From Deinandra increscens subsp. villosa (Eukaryota > Streptophyta > Magnoliopsida > Asterales > Asteraceae), in contig JBCNJP010000025.1 of assembly GCA_039602395.1 (NCBI GenBank), positions 50,859,980-50,923,979 of the forward strand: a DNA stretch of 64,000 bases, given 5' to 3'. The notes beneath the pieces were generated by a model that saw nothing but the letters and a program-made list of their open reading frames with translations, searched no databases and was not told where the DNA came from. The translations under genes and the position numbers were made by a program. Shown here piece after piece: positions 34,653-47,173 of this stretch. The stretch's first letter is position 1, and each line of letters begins with the position of its first letter.

Positions 34653-37046
34653 GTTGCACACCTTGTTAGGATGGTGAGGGTCTTCAAAACCAGGAGGTTG
34701 GTTGACATATACTTCTTGTTCCAGGAGGCCATACAGGAAAGCACTTTTGACATCCATTTGAAACACTTGGAAGTCTTTGAATGCAGCATAGGCTAAGAAG
34801 ATTCTGATTGCTTCTAACCTGGCTACTGGTGCAAACACTTCATCGTAATCAATGCCTTCTTCCTGTACATAGCCTTCACAACCAATCTTGCTTTGTTCTT
34901 TATGATAATTCCCCTATCATCTTTCTTGTTTCTAAAAACCCACTTTGTTCCAATTGGTTCTGCTCCATCAGACAGATCTACCAATTCCCAAACCTTTTGC
35001 TTGTTGATCTGAAATAGTTCTTCCTGCATTGCCTCTACCTAGCTGTTGTCTTCCAAGGCATCTGCTACTTCTTGGGTACTTCTTGAGAAAAAATGCAGCA
35101 TGCAAACAAATGTTTGCATTTGCAAATCTACTTCTTGTTAACATAGGAGCTGAAGCTTCTCCAATAATATTTCCTGCTGGATAATCTCTGTTGATTCTTC
35201 TATCAAGAAACATAGGAAATTCATGGCTTCTTCCATTTGAGGGTATGTTGAGCTGAGGAAGTCTGTAATCAAACTCAACAGTTTCAAATTGTGACATAGG
35301 ATCTGAGACTCCAACTGATTCATGAGAATTGATGTCTGAATTATAGGTCAGATGCTCTAAACTAAGCTCATTTGATGTGCTATCATTTGAATTTTCAGCT
35401 TCATTTGACCCTGATTCAGTATTCTCTTCAGTTTCTGAAATTGAGTTTTCCGGTTGAACTTGAACCGGAGAAACTGGTTCAGCCTGAACTTCGACCGGAA
35501 CAATTTCTTCTTCAATTTGAATTATTTCAGTCAGTTTCTTGTCATTTCTTGGGAAGATAGGTTGAGAACTCATGGACAAGAAAACGATTGGCTTCTCATT
35601 TGCAGTTTGATTACTCTTCCAATGCTCATCAGCAGACCTATGAAAATTTTGTTCCTGCACTAAAGAGCTCACAGGCTTATCAACAGTTATGTTGAAAGCA
35701 GTAGTTAGTGCATCAATATCAAATAACCAACTAGGCTGAGACTTAAAATTGTTGGGAGATTTTTCATTGAATGATACATTTATGGTTTCCTCAACAATCT
35801 TAGTTCTCTTGTTTTGTATACTCTATATGCTTTTGACACACCAGAGTACCCAACAAAATAACCTTCATCTGCCTTTTCAGCAAATTTGGGCAAAGATTCA
35901 TTGGTTATTAAGATAGTGACAGGACAACCAAATGGCTTAAAGAACTAAATATTTGGCTTTCTTTTTCTCCAAAGCTCATAAGGTGTTCTATTCTTTCCCT
36001 TGACAATTAGGAACCTATTTTGGACATAACAGGCAGTGTTCACTGCCTCTGCCCAAAATATCACAGGGAGCTTGGAGTCTGCTAACATGGATCTAGCAGC
36101 TTCAATCAATGTCCTATTTCTCCTTTCAGCAACACCGTTTTGCTGTGGAGTTCTAGGAGCACTAAATTGTCTCACAATTCCCTTCTCCTCACAAAATGAA
36201 TTCAGAACATGATTTTTGAATTTTGTGCCATTGTCACATCTGATAGTTTTGACCTTGAGATTTGATTGCAAATTAGCAGTTTCATCTTTTGTTTTGAGAA
36301 AGAAAACCCATGTATATCTTGAAAAATCATCAATTATCACAAAACAATATGACCTTTTTCCTAAACTCATTACTCTAGTTGGACCAAATAAATCCATGTG
36401 TAAAAGCTCTAGAGGTTTTGAAATAGAACACTCAACTTTTGGCTTAAAGGAGGTTCTGTGTTGCTTGCCCTTGAGACATGGCACACAGTTTTCAGAACAT
36501 GCAAAATGCTTGTTAGGAAGACCCTTAACCAAGCCAAGATTCACAATTCTGTTCATGTTTTTGTAGTTCACATGACCTAACCTTCTGTGCCACAGATCAG
36601 ATTCGTTAACTGAGGCTTTGGATACAAAGCAAGCAGTGCCACATGAGGGTGTAGCAACTGACATATCCAAAATGTACAATCCATCTCTCCTGGGTGCCTT
36701 AAGCATTATTAGTTCATCAGGAAATTTGACACCAGGTTTGAGGACTATGGCCTCTTTCTCATTAAACATTAAATTCAATTTCTTATCACACATTTGTGAG
36801 ACACTAAGCAGGTTAAAATTTAATGTATCAACAAAATTGACTCTGTCAAATTTTACCAGTCCATTTGTCACATCACATTGTGCTGTGATATGGCCTTTTG
36901 TGCTTCCAAAGGCAACTGGTCCTCCATTGATTCTTTTTGTGTTTTCCAGAATGTGCTTATTCCCTGTCATGTGGCAAGTGCATCCACTGTCAACTACCCA
37001 TAGGCTATATTGGCCTTTAATCTGCACATGCACATATCTGAATTAA

Positions 37047-37390
37047 TTAATTTCTATAGGGGACCCAAGCCTGAGTGGTCTTGGGTCTGCCATAAGCATC
37101 ATTATACTTATACTCCTTGAGTACTAAAGTATTTAAAACTGGAGCTTCATTGAGTAGATCATCTTTGTCAAGACAGAAGTTCTCATATTGAGTACTTGTT
37201 TGACTACACCTTTCACCTTTGGTGTTCTTTCTCTCAGCAATTTTTCTATCCCTATATTCTTTAAACTTCCTTTGCTTGTTGGTTAATTTCTTAAAATTTT
37301 CATTTTCTTGGTTGACCAACTTAGTTCCCTCAGGTGATTTTGAAATCTTTGTGGCAAGTGTTGATTTTGATTTGAACATCTGGCACAGGA
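37047..37390 (-). pseudogene. gag: C-terminal end of element E gag
   Basis: The frame ends KYNDAYGRPKTTQAWVPYRN at 37047, 14 bp before the pol start, as in element D. The Lys-rich upstream part fits a SIRE-type gag C-terminus. It is truncated at about 37390, where it joins an integrase scrap (element G). Confidence 0.7.
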
Positions 37391-37905
37391 ACAGAAACAG
37401 GCAGGTTAGAATTAACAAAATTATCATTCATACCTTGGTTTTGAGAAATTTCTGAATCATCATGAGTTCCCGAAGATCCCGGAGTATCTGTATTTGTATT
37501 GATATTTGTGGGAACTGAATCTGGTGCTTTCTCACTAACTTGTTCAACAAGAGGTCTTGATTCAGATGATTGAGCAATGATATCTTCTTCCTCACCCAAA
37601 TGATGGAAAACATTTGAAAACTTGAACCCTTCAAACAGTGACCCATAATCAAAAATCCAATCTGGTCCACACCCTGCATCTGTAGGATTGTCTTCAATCC
37701 AGTCTACGTTATATGCCTCAATGATTACACTGGTGGTTTTGTTGTAGACACGATAAGCACTATTTTCCGAATAACCCCCAAAATAACACTCATCAGCCTT
37801 AGCTTCGAATTTCCCCACATCGGACTGAATCAGAACCGTGCATGGACACCCGAAAGTCTTGAAATATCCCACCGTTGGCTTCTCTCTATGCTTCAGAGAT
37901 CTCTC
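37391..37905 (-). pseudogene. Copia integrase C-terminal fragment (element G)
   Basis: The minus strand encodes KPTVGYFKTFGCPCTVL, then KADECYFGGYSENSAYRVYN and a linker rich in Ser/Asp. This is the C-terminal part of a SIRE-like integrase running toward RT. It is fused directly to the gag end of E, an order that cannot occur in an intact element, so a deletion or recombination joined two copies. Confidence 0.75.
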
Positions 37906-38274
37906 TGCAGAAAGAAGGTTCTTCTGGCTAAAAGAAAAGCAGAAGTATACAAATCTGGCCTTAGAATTCTTCCTATTCATTCTAGAGAAATGCAAGACTA
38001 ACAACAGCAGCACCAAGGAAATCATCAAGTTAGAAATTGATGCACTGATAAAGGAAAGAACTGTCTTCAAAACCCTATTGGAAGAATGTACTACAAAGTA
38101 CAACTTTGAAATTAACTGACTCACTGGTAGGGCAAAAATCAGAAAAGACTTGTAAATCCTTAAATTATGATAGACAAGACTTCTTTCATATTCCTTGAAA
38201 AGATCAACGAAAGTGATCTATGCTTACATTACTTTCTCATTTTATTTATTTTGTTCAAATACTAAGGGGGAGAT
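37906..38274 (+). mobile_element. 3' end of the internal region of Copia element H
   Basis: A plus-strand frame ending at 38119 (YTNLALEFFLFILEKCK..KYNFEIN) is followed by non-coding sequence and the polypurine tract CTAAGGGGGAGAT at about 38261-38274. The rest of the element is missing on the left. The peptide weakly resembles the TRIM ORF. Confidence 0.5.
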
Positions 38275-38995
38275 TGTTAGAGCACAATATAATTGTAACA
38301 CAAAACAGTCAAGTATTAGAAGAAAAGATAAGACACATCCTTAAAAGAGAAAGAATACGAAAGTCTGTATCAATTATAGATTTCTGCATGATTTTTGTAT
38401 TCATACAGAACTACTCGGAAAATTCCAAAGTAATTATGTACAGACTAAATTCTACAGAAATCCTCATTTCTGTAGAAAGCTTCTAATGGGAAGCATCAAC
38501 AGTCTTCAAATAAGAGTCCAGAAGGAGTTCTGGACTATAGAAGATAAAGATTGGGAGAAGAACAAATTCTATCTTTGTGTGAAGAACAAGCAAAATGAAT
38601 GCCAACTTGGCATTAATCATGAAGGCAGTTAAAGACAGTTGAAAAAGAGATAAATTGAATATGTTCAGTTTATTTCTATATACTCTGACACACTCAAACA
38701 TCAACTATCCTCAACCACCTTATCCAAATACAACTTGCTACATCTGCCTATAAATATCAAGCTGACTTCACCAAACAAAGCAAGACAAAAAGCATACAAT
38801 TCAATATCTTCTCAAAGCAATTACAACACCACTCCCATACAAAATTTATGTCTGTTGATACATAGTCATACTATAAACTCGTGTAAACCATTATTTACAT
38901 TTGAGATATACAGAATAACCCTTTTATGAATTGTTGTCTTCCAATTTGATTTACTTTCCGCAACTTGTTTATCTTGTTTAAATCAAATTTTACCA
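38275..38995 (+). mobile_element. 3' LTR of Copia element H
   Basis: It begins TGTTAGAGCACAATATAATT after the polypurine tract and ends CAAATTTTACCA-like at 38995, giving TG...CA and ~721 bp. A CTATAAA-type box occurs near 38870. Beyond it element D sequence resumes. No second copy is present in the window. Confidence 0.75.
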
Positions 38996-38998
38996 TCA

Positions 38999-41232
38999 TT
39001 GTTAAAGAGCCCTTCATGGAACACAACACAAAGACTAATGATTGAAGCTCCTCTAGTAGATTTGGGAGGGGTTAGAGATGAAAGAAGATATCTCAAAGAG
39101 TTTGGACCTTACTTCCCACCAACAAAAGATTATTCAGAGGATGATCCTGTAGCTCCTTCAACTCCTGTGGAAGATATAGTAAGAGATATTTTGGTCAACT
39201 ACTGGGCCAAATACAAGCCAGGAACATGTGAAGTAAAGATCAATCCACTGCCACCATTTGTCAAGAGAGCTGCCATCAATGACAAAGTCATAACCTACCC
39301 TACTAATAATCATAATCTTGGGAAGGGTAAGAAGAAAATGACTGATGATGAACTCCTACATGCAGATTATGAGAAGAAGTTCAAACCTGCCTACAAGAAT
39401 GTGTCAACTCCTAAAAACAAAATTGACTGTTCAAGAACAATATTTATTCCTATTCTTGACAGGCATGGTGAAGATCGTGATGGGAGAAGAGAATGTGACA
39501 AGGCATTATCAATAGAATTCATTGAAAGAATGATGAGTCACATGGCTCAACTGAAGAAATTCAGTGAATTGAAAAGAATAAGCAGAGAAGGTGTAAAGAT
39601 TCCTGCAAAGCCAGAAGCAGAGAAAGCAAAGGCCACAGAACCTACAAGGCTTTTGGATGGGCAAGAGACCACCTTACCTGATAGTGATGTAAGTATGATA
39701 AACTCTGTACTTGCAGCTGATATAATGGAAAGAATGGAACAGGAAAGACTGGATAGAGATATGGGTAAAGCTTTTGCACTTCAAGACAACCTACAAATTT
39801 ATCAAAATCATGAAGTTGTCTTTGACTTGATAAATGAAGCAAAAAGAAGGTCTATGGAAGAGAGAATGAAGAAATTAGACTAAGCCAAGGAAAAGAGGCA
39901 TCAGTCATTTGCCAAAGAAGCTGACATTGAAGTAAACAATGGAAAGGAAAAGATCAGGCTAGCTACAAATGATGCCAACTAGGAATTACTAAAAAGATAG
40001 AGAGACATAATCTTAGCCAGAGGATGGGTCACACCAGAAGCTATTAGCTTAACCTCTGCTAATGACTTATGTGGATTAATGTCAATGGTAGTAGAAGAAG
40101 AAGAAGATCTCAGGCCCAGTCATAGACTTGAACCAGACAATGCCATCCATGAGCAATTAAAAACTGTTGAAACACAGAAAATTGCTAAAGCTCCTCTTAC
40201 CAAAGCAGAGGAGACAAAAGCACTTAAGAGATATTTCATAGAAGTCTTAGGAGAAGAAAAGAAATCAATAAATCCATGTACTATGAACACTCTAAGAGAA
40301 ATATATGATGAGATAAGAAAGGAGCAATCAAGGACATCAGAAAGAACAAAAATTCCTAGACCTCCAGGAGCTTTCTCAGGTACACCTTCTCTTCCTCCTA
40401 AACCTATGAGCCTCATAGACTCACTTCTTAGCAATACACCTCCTACTCCACCTACTACTACACAAATCTCCACCATTCCTACCAAAAGAAACCCTCCTAG
40501 GGCCAGCAGACCTCAATTCTCAAAACCACCAACCAAAAGATTCAAACCTAGCAAACCCATTCCACCAAAATTCAGAGCTGATAACTTCACCCCCATTGAA
40601 CCTCTCATCAAACCCAACCAAAACCCACAGCATCCCATATTCCTTCAATCCAAAAATCAACTCACCATTCCACACAACCACCTTATGCACAACCAACCTC
40701 GGCACCCACTAAAGCAACCAACCCTGTAAAGCAACCAGAATCCACTACAAGTACTTCAAGAAGAAAGAAATCAATGGCAAAACGAAAGAGGTCTCAAGTC
40801 ATTTCCTCTAGCTCTGACTCGTCTTCAGACAAGAAAGAACCTGAGGATATGCATACTGAGAAAAGAAGAATTGTTTCTAGGAGATTTGATGAAGACTCAA
40901 GTCTCTACCTATTCACTACAACCACCAATGAAGTTCTAAGACTTAGCAACAATGAAGTGCTTACTACTTTATCTGACTTAGAACTTGGTGATGTAAGAAA
41001 TATTGTTGGTAATGACAAAAGATTAAGTGCTCAAGAGCAGTCCCTCATGATAAAGATAAGGATGCACTTTGACACATCTACAAGGGAAACTTCATTTGCT
41101 GCACCTATCAAAACTGAGTGTCCTGTTACTCATGTGGAATTGGATCTAGCTACTGACAGATACATTGTATATAGAGCTGATGGATCATTCACACGACAAA
41201 GAGAGATAAATCAAGGTGAATGGAAACTTTAA
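38999..41232 (+). pseudogene. Third open frame (ORF3) of SIRE-like element D
   Basis: After pol and the motif array, D encodes a ~745-codon frame. It has stops near 39881, 39980 and 40000, then a frame change near 40727-40774. Its N-terminal part (DLGGVRDERRYLKEFGPYFPP) is followed by a charged, probably helical region (MERMEQERLDRDMGKAFALQ), a long Pro/Thr-rich linker (40350-40700), a basic Ser-rich patch (MAKRKRSQVISSSSDSSSDK) and a compact C-terminal segment. I see no signal peptide or membrane span, so the SIRE 'env-like' label would not fit well. The basic patch looks like a nuclear localisation signal. The function is unknown. Confidence 0.7.
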
Positions 41233-41423
41233 TGATCAGAAAACTATAGTGGACTGTATACTCACAAACTGGCTGTTCAGATTTGACATGACAAAAGATC
41301 AGTAGAAGAAGTCAGCTTTGATAAAGATGTTAGTTGTTTTTGGTTCAAGATAGTTTAAACCATTTTGTTTTTCAATTAGTATTGTATTCAGAAGATTTTG
41401 GAAGCATCGTCTTAGGGGGAGAT

Positions 41424-42093
41424 TGTAAGGAAGTATTTCTCCTGAAGAAATGATGCTGATCGGCCAAGCATGTTATCTAGGAAGAATAGAAGGCCCGAGA
41501 TAAGTTACCTCGAAAGAACAGACTGCCCGAGATAACTTATAGTTACCTCGGAAGGTCATTTTACCTCAGAAGCCTATTTTACCTCGGGAGAACAGTTTTA
41601 TCTCGGACAGTGGATACGCCCGACATAACTCAAGTTACCTCGGTAAGGCGAGTTATATCGGACATCAACTTGACCTGCTCCACTTGTCTCTGAAATATCT
41701 GATCCATTTTCCGGCCATTCTCCTGACATGAAGCTGACACGATTATCTTCTAGACTAGTTTATTATTATTCTAGTTCACGTATCTTTACTTGAAGGTCGA
41801 GATGATTGTTAGAGAAATCAAGGGTTCTCCTGATTTCTTAGGGCACTATATATAGACACTTGTAACTATGCTTTAAACAAGCAAAGTGTAAATCACTCTG
41901 ATATGTACTTCGAAATCTGCAAGTTATAATACAGTGCTCAGTTTTATTCATATTATTGTTATACTGGTCTTATATTCGATTTCCTATTACTCTACCATAA
42001 ACATAGCTTATGAATTAACTTTTTTCCGCCTAGTTAATTCTAAAGTAAAACCTTGTAATTGGTTCAACTCTGTAACCAGAATTCGATCCTACA
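41424..42093 (+). repeat. 3' LTR of element D
   Basis: It follows the polypurine tract TTAGGGGGAGAT (41413-41423) and matches the 5' LTR over its full length with scattered substitutions. The CTCGG array is at about 41485-41665 and the TATATATA box at 41847-41854. The LTRs differ at more than a dozen sites by eye, so D is older than the TRIM or L. Confidence 0.93.
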
Positions 42094-42711
42094 CATCTGT
42101 TGCTACTCCTAGTGTTCAAGTCGAAACACCGGGATGTCTTGTATGTGGAAATCCACACCACGATGCTAGGGTGTGTCTACAACACCGGTTACTCTGCATA
42201 TGACAACTCTCCCGTGCCTCCTGTTCACTACTACCAACTGTAACAAGTGACACCCCAAAGCAACTAATTAGCCCCGATGTACTATGGCAATTATGGTGAA
42301 GACTATCTGGATCAAAGGATAGACACCATGTTTCAACAGTCTTATCTGAATCAACCGTATATTCCCAACCAAGCACCATATGCTCCACGTGGGTTAGGAG
42401 GGCATGTCAGTACTTTCAGGCCAAATGTTCAACAACAAGTGAGGATGGCTACTCCTAACGCAGTTCCTATGAGGTCATGGAGGCCTAGACTAAGACCCGG
42501 ATTCAACCCAAGGCCTGTCATGGTTCAACGACCTGTCTTAGCTCCTCAACCAACTATTGCTGCTCTACCGCCTCCTCCTGCTATTATTTCTGCTCCAACA
42601 CCGCCTCTGTCAAAGAAAGCGCCCAAAAAGAAGGCCCCATGTCAATCTGGCCAGGGTCTATCTCTTAGCCGATCATTTTGTTTTTGCATATGTAAGGACT
42701 GGCACAGAGTG
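42094..42711 (+). pseudogene. gag: C-terminal part of element J gag with zinc knuckle
   Basis: The frame that stops at 16944 continues here (SVATPSVQVETPG) into a CCHC-like knuckle CLVCGNPHHDARVC at about 42139-42180. A Pro/Arg-rich tail is encoded in another frame (42277-42700). The split is caused by element D. Confidence 0.65.
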
Positions 42712-45700
42712 CTGTTAATACATGGTACTTAGATAGTGGCTGTCCCAGGCATATGACGGGGAACACGGATCTGCTGTATGATATTAAGCCGATATCGCAT
42801 GGTGGTCATGTTTCCTTTGGAGGTGATGTGCGTGGTAGTGCAATAATCGGTAATGGTCTCTTGACGAATGGTGAAATTTCCTTTGATAAGGTGAACCTGG
42901 TGTCAAATCTGAAGTTCAACCTGTTGAGTGTCTCTCAAATCTACGACAAGAAAATGCCTATGTTCTTTGATGAATGAGAATGTTATATTCTGAAGCCTCG
43001 TTTCAAGATTCTTGAAGATTAGATCTTATTTTGTGCAAGACGAAAAGGGAATATGTATGCTCTGGATATGTCTGCTGCAAGCCGACAGGTTCAACGACGT
43101 GCTTCTTGGCTAAGGCATCAGAAGATAACTGTACTTTATGGCACAGGCGAATTGGGCATGTCAACTTTCATAACATGAATTGCCTAGTTAGGGGGAACAC
43201 GTTGTCGGTCTGCCGGAGAAGGAATTCATCCATACCGCTAACTGTGTTGCATGTTTGAAGGGGAAACAGCACAAGACGTCTCACAAGCCTAAGCCACCGG
43301 GTAGAACTACAATGATACTTTAACAACTCCATCTCGATCTTTTCGGGCCAGTGAACATCAAGAATTTAGGGGGAAAATCATACTCCTTGGTTATTACTGA
43401 CGACTACTCTAGATACTCGTGGGTGTTCTTCCTGAGGAGAAGTCTGAGATAGTTGAGATACTGTAGGACTTCGTCACTCGGATCGAGAACAGATGCAGAG
43501 AGCGGGTTAGAATTATTAGATTAGATAATGGTTCTCAATTCAAGAATCAGACATTTGACTCATTTTGTAGCGAGAGAGGCATTACTCGATAGTTTAGTTT
43601 ATCGTACACGCCGCAACAAAATGGTGTAGCTGAGCGGAAGAATAGAACTATCATCAAGTCTGCCCGGACTATGCTTGTTGTCTCCAATCTTAAATTATCC
43701 TTTTGGGCAGAAGCTGTGAACAGAGCCTGCTACGTTCTGAACAGAACGCTCTTGGTCAAACATGCGAACAAGACGCCATTCGAATTGTTTTCTAAAGAAA
43801 AACCTAACTTAAAATGTTTAAAACCATTCGGATGTGCTTGTACTGTATTAATACAATTTGAGCAGTTAGCTAAGTTTTCCCCATGGGCGGATGAAGGTTA
43901 TTTTGTTGGTACTTTATGACCTAAACAACCTATAGAGTGTACAACAAAAGAACTCAAGTCATTCTTGAGTCATGCAATGTCACTTTTAACGAGCATACTC
44001 AGAATACTAGAGATCCTGCTCCTGAGAACATATATGACCTCGAGTCTTTTTCTTTTACTTTTAATGTGTTTCAATCTGATGTTGCAGGTACTTCATCTGC
44101 TAATCAAGCTGAAAAAGTAATCGAAGAAGTTCATCCTCCTGTTGATGTATTTGCTCTAATTACTTCATTGATCCTAGATACTATTTATTCGGTTGATCCT
44201 CCGGAGTTTTTACGGGGAAATGAGTCAACACCATCATCTGATGTCACTGGAGCTTCAACATCATCTTCTATACCTGATCAACAGATCATTCAGATTCTAG
44301 ACCCAATAATTGTAGAAACATAACCTGCTCAGGCAACTATTGGAGTTGACAACACTATTGAAATTGATGTTGTAACGCATGAATCAGATTCAGACAATAC
44401 TACAGAGATTGATACGGGAGAGACTACTAGCGATGATCTTCAAATTGGGAATCTGGACTCATCCATTTCAGCACCTACTATTGAAGAGACTCAGATTCAT
44501 AAAATTTACCCTACGAGTCAGATCATTGGTCTAGTCGACAAACGAATCACCCGTAGTTAATCAAAGGAGATGAATACACGTTTTTTTCTCATGCTTCATT
44601 TCATAAGAGGAGCCTCCCTCTGTTACTATTGCTTTATTGGATGATAATTGGATTGAAGCTATGAAAATGGAGTTACTTCAGTTTAAATTGCTCAATATCT
44701 GGCGTTTGGTCAATCCTCCAAAAGGTGTTGAGCCTATACCTGTCAAGTGGATTTTCAAAAACAAAAGAGAAGACCGAGGTATTATTATCTGAAATAAATC
44801 CCGATTGGTAGTGAAGGGGTACATGTAAAAAGACGGCATAGATTATGACGATTTCTACACGGCTGTCGCTCGTCTAGAGGCAATACGGATCTTTCTAGCG
44901 TATGTTGCGTCAATGAATATCACCCGTCTACCAACTGGATGTGAAGACCGCGTTCCTATATGGCAAGCTGGATGAAGACGTGTATGTACAGCAACCCTCG
45001 GGGTTTGTTAACAAGTCTTTTCCGAAGAAGTGTTACATATCGGACAAGGCCCTTTTATGGTCTCCATCAAGCTCTGAGGAAGTGGCATGAGACGCTATCA
45101 ACTTATGTGCTATCTAATGGGTACACAAGGGGTGTAATTGACCAGACACTCCTTATTCGTCATGTTGTTGATGACATGCTGTTAGTGCAAGTATATGTCG
45201 ACAACATCATCTTCGATTCAACGAATGTCAGACTATGCCATGCTTTTGAGGAATTGATGAAGCAGAATTTTGAGATGAGTGCAATGGGTGCACTCACTTT
45301 CTTGGAATTCAAGTGAAACAGACGCCGAAAGGCATCTTAATAAGCTAGGGGAAGTATGTGAAAGAAATCCTGAAGAAATATTAGTTTCCATGATTCTAAG
45401 GGATTTTCAACCCCCTTGGTTACTCGTCACAATCTAAATCAGGACCCTGAAGGTGTTTGTGTAGGTGAACATCTCTGCAGGTCTATGATCGGTTCACTCA
45501 TGTATCTAACAGCGAGTCATCCCGATATCATGTTTGGGGTATGTATGTGTTCGAGATTCCAAAGCAAGCCAAAAGAATCGCATTTGATTGCTGTAAAGAG
45601 AATTTCAGATACATGAAGTCAAATCCTAAAGAGGACTGTGGTATCCAAAAGACTCACTATTTGATCTTCGAGCCTTCTCTGATAGTGATTATTTCGGTTG

Positions 45701-46132
45701 TGAACTCAATCGCAAGTCTACGACGGGAGGTGCTCAGTTCTTGGGTAATCGCTTGGTTTCATGGCAATGCAAGAAGCAAACCACTGTGTTTGTTTCCACA
45801 GCTGAAGTGGAATACGTCGCTGCTACATCTTGCTTCTCTCAAGTGCTTTGGATTCAGAATCAATTGCTGGATTACGGTTTAAACTTCATGGGTACCCCTA
45901 TTCTTATAGATAATACTGCTGCTGTCTCTATTGTGAAAAATCATATTCAACATTCTAAGACTAAGCATATTGAAATTAGACACCATTTCATTAGGGTCTG
46001 TGCCGAGAAGAAGCTAGTTACCTTAGTTCAAGTTAGCACTGACGATCAGTTAGCGGACCTTTTCACTAAGTCATTTGATTTAGCTAGGTTTAACTTTCTG
46101 ATTAGTGTTGTAGGGATGATTAACTATGACTA
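42712..46132 (+). pseudogene. pol: Decayed pol of SIRE-like element J
   Basis: Domains in order are protease (LDSGCPRHMTGN at ~42730), integrase zinc finger (LWHRRIGHVNFHNMN) and integrase core (RLDNGSQF and PQQNGVAERKN). After these come the integrase C-terminus (KPFGCACTVL), reverse transcriptase (45030-45316) and RNase H (45741-46133, ending VVGMINYD). Many stops and frameshifts interrupt it. The RT catalytic motif reads YVDNIIFDS, with the second Asp replaced by Asn. J is more decayed than D, consistent with D having inserted into it. Confidence 0.88.
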
Positions 46133-46809
46133 AGCCTTCTACATTCCCTAGTATGTTAGTGTCTTGAATTCTTAGGTTTAGTTATTTAGAAGTGTTATAT
46201 GTGTTCCCTGCTTGCATGTTCATATCATCCCTTTGCGAAATTCACCCAAAATTTTTTTTTGTTTTTGAGTTTTATGCATATTATTTCTTGAAAATTAAAA
46301 AATATTTGCTTTATTGACTCCTTGAGTCAGTTTCCTGCTTTGTTTGACCTTGATTTGACCAACAAAACCTTTGTTTATGGTAACCCAATAGGTGTTTATG
46401 GTAACCCAATAAATGTCCAAAAAGATTTTTCATGTTCATCTGTGTTTTTGAGTCTATCTGTTGTGCTTGCAATGTGGAAGATAAACCAAAAACATTGAAA
46501 ACTGATAAAACACCAAACATTGTGTTTATTCTATAACCCAATAAGTGTTTTTAAACACATGTACAAAATATTTTTCAGAAGAGTTAAAAATATTAAAAAA
46601 TCAAAATCTTTGGTCTATGGTCGGACAAATTGTATGGAACATGATATGATTCTGGTCTTCTTGATCTAACCATAGGATATGATCCAATCGACCGATAACT
46701 CTATCATCTGATGTGTCAGTAGGCTCATCATACTAAGAAGTAGACAATTTCTATGATTACACACTAAATTTATGAGAAATGTGGACCACGGAAGTTTAAG
46801 CAGTGCTAT
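46133..46809 (+). mobile_element. 3' non-coding region of element J
   Basis: This AT-rich gene-free stretch follows the pol stop. A GTTTATGGTAACCCAATA unit is repeated in tandem at about 46371-46410, with a further AACCCAATAAGTG at 46526. No polypurine tract or LTR of J is visible before LTR K starts. Confidence 0.5.
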
Positions 46810-47173
46810 TGTTAGAGATATTTCTATACTACCATTGTGTCTCGTGTATTGTATCTAGACTAGAGCATCTTTGTGAGTCATATAGTCAACATACCAAGAT
46901 GGCTGTAACATATGGTCCGTCGTACCAGTTGGTACGGGCGTACCAACTGGTTCGCCAAGTAGTACGCCGGCCAGTATGTAAGTGACTATAAATAGTTCAT
47001 GTTAGAGAGAGCTTAGTAGTTCTGTCATTCTCATCTTCTTAACTATGTGTAACTCAGTGTGTTTCTCTCTAGCTTGTAAACTCTTAGTGAATCAATAAAG
47101 CAAAGCTTTATTTACATCCGTGTTCATCGATTAACCGAATCATGCAGTAGTAAGATCCTTCCGTGGTTTCACA
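46810..47173 (+). mobile_element. 5' LTR of Copia element K (TGTTAGAG family)
   Basis: It starts TGTTAGAGATATTTC, ends GGTTTCACA, and is followed after two bases by a perfect primer-binding site TGGTATCAGAGC (47176-47187). GTACCAGTTGGTACG-type motifs (46905-46975) precede TATAAATA at 46987-46994. It is related to LTRs A and N. Confidence 0.93.

Larger units (their letters stand above)
32579..37033 (-). pseudogene. pol: pol of SIRE-like element E, interrupted by a TRIM
   Basis: From 37033 the frame has LWVVDSGCTCHMTGN (protease), the integrase zinc finger (LWHRRLGHVNY..CVPCLKGK) and the core motifs RCDNGTKF and PQQNGVAERRN. A TAG at 35945 and a frameshift near 35825 break the integrase C-terminus. 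Reverse transcriptase runs over 34650-35029 with another frameshift. It is then split at KVCN/LIKALYG by the TRIM and resumes at 33664 with YVDDIIFGSS. RNase H ends at 32579 with IGMMNFE. About 70% similarity to D pol is apparent by eye. RT catalytic residues are intact, but the reading frame is not. Confidence 0.9.
16945..42093 (+). mobile_element. Complete SIRE/Maximus-like Copia element D with nested insertions
   Basis: LTRs at 16945-17615 and 41424-42093 frame gag, pol, a motif-rich non-coding stretch and a third open frame. Perfect 5-bp duplications CATCT lie at 16940-16944 and 42094-42098. The element is 25 kb only because about 15.3 kb of later insertions sit between 23727 and 38996; its own length would be about 9.9 kb. 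Order and protein motifs (DSGCSCHMTG protease, YVDDIIFGS reverse transcriptase, extra ORF after pol) fit the SIRE group. It is inserted in element J. Confidence 0.93.

Noticed and set aside
38999..41232. Calling ORF3 of element D an envelope gene
   Set aside because: No signal peptide, transmembrane span or cleavage motif is visible. Position after pol alone is not enough.
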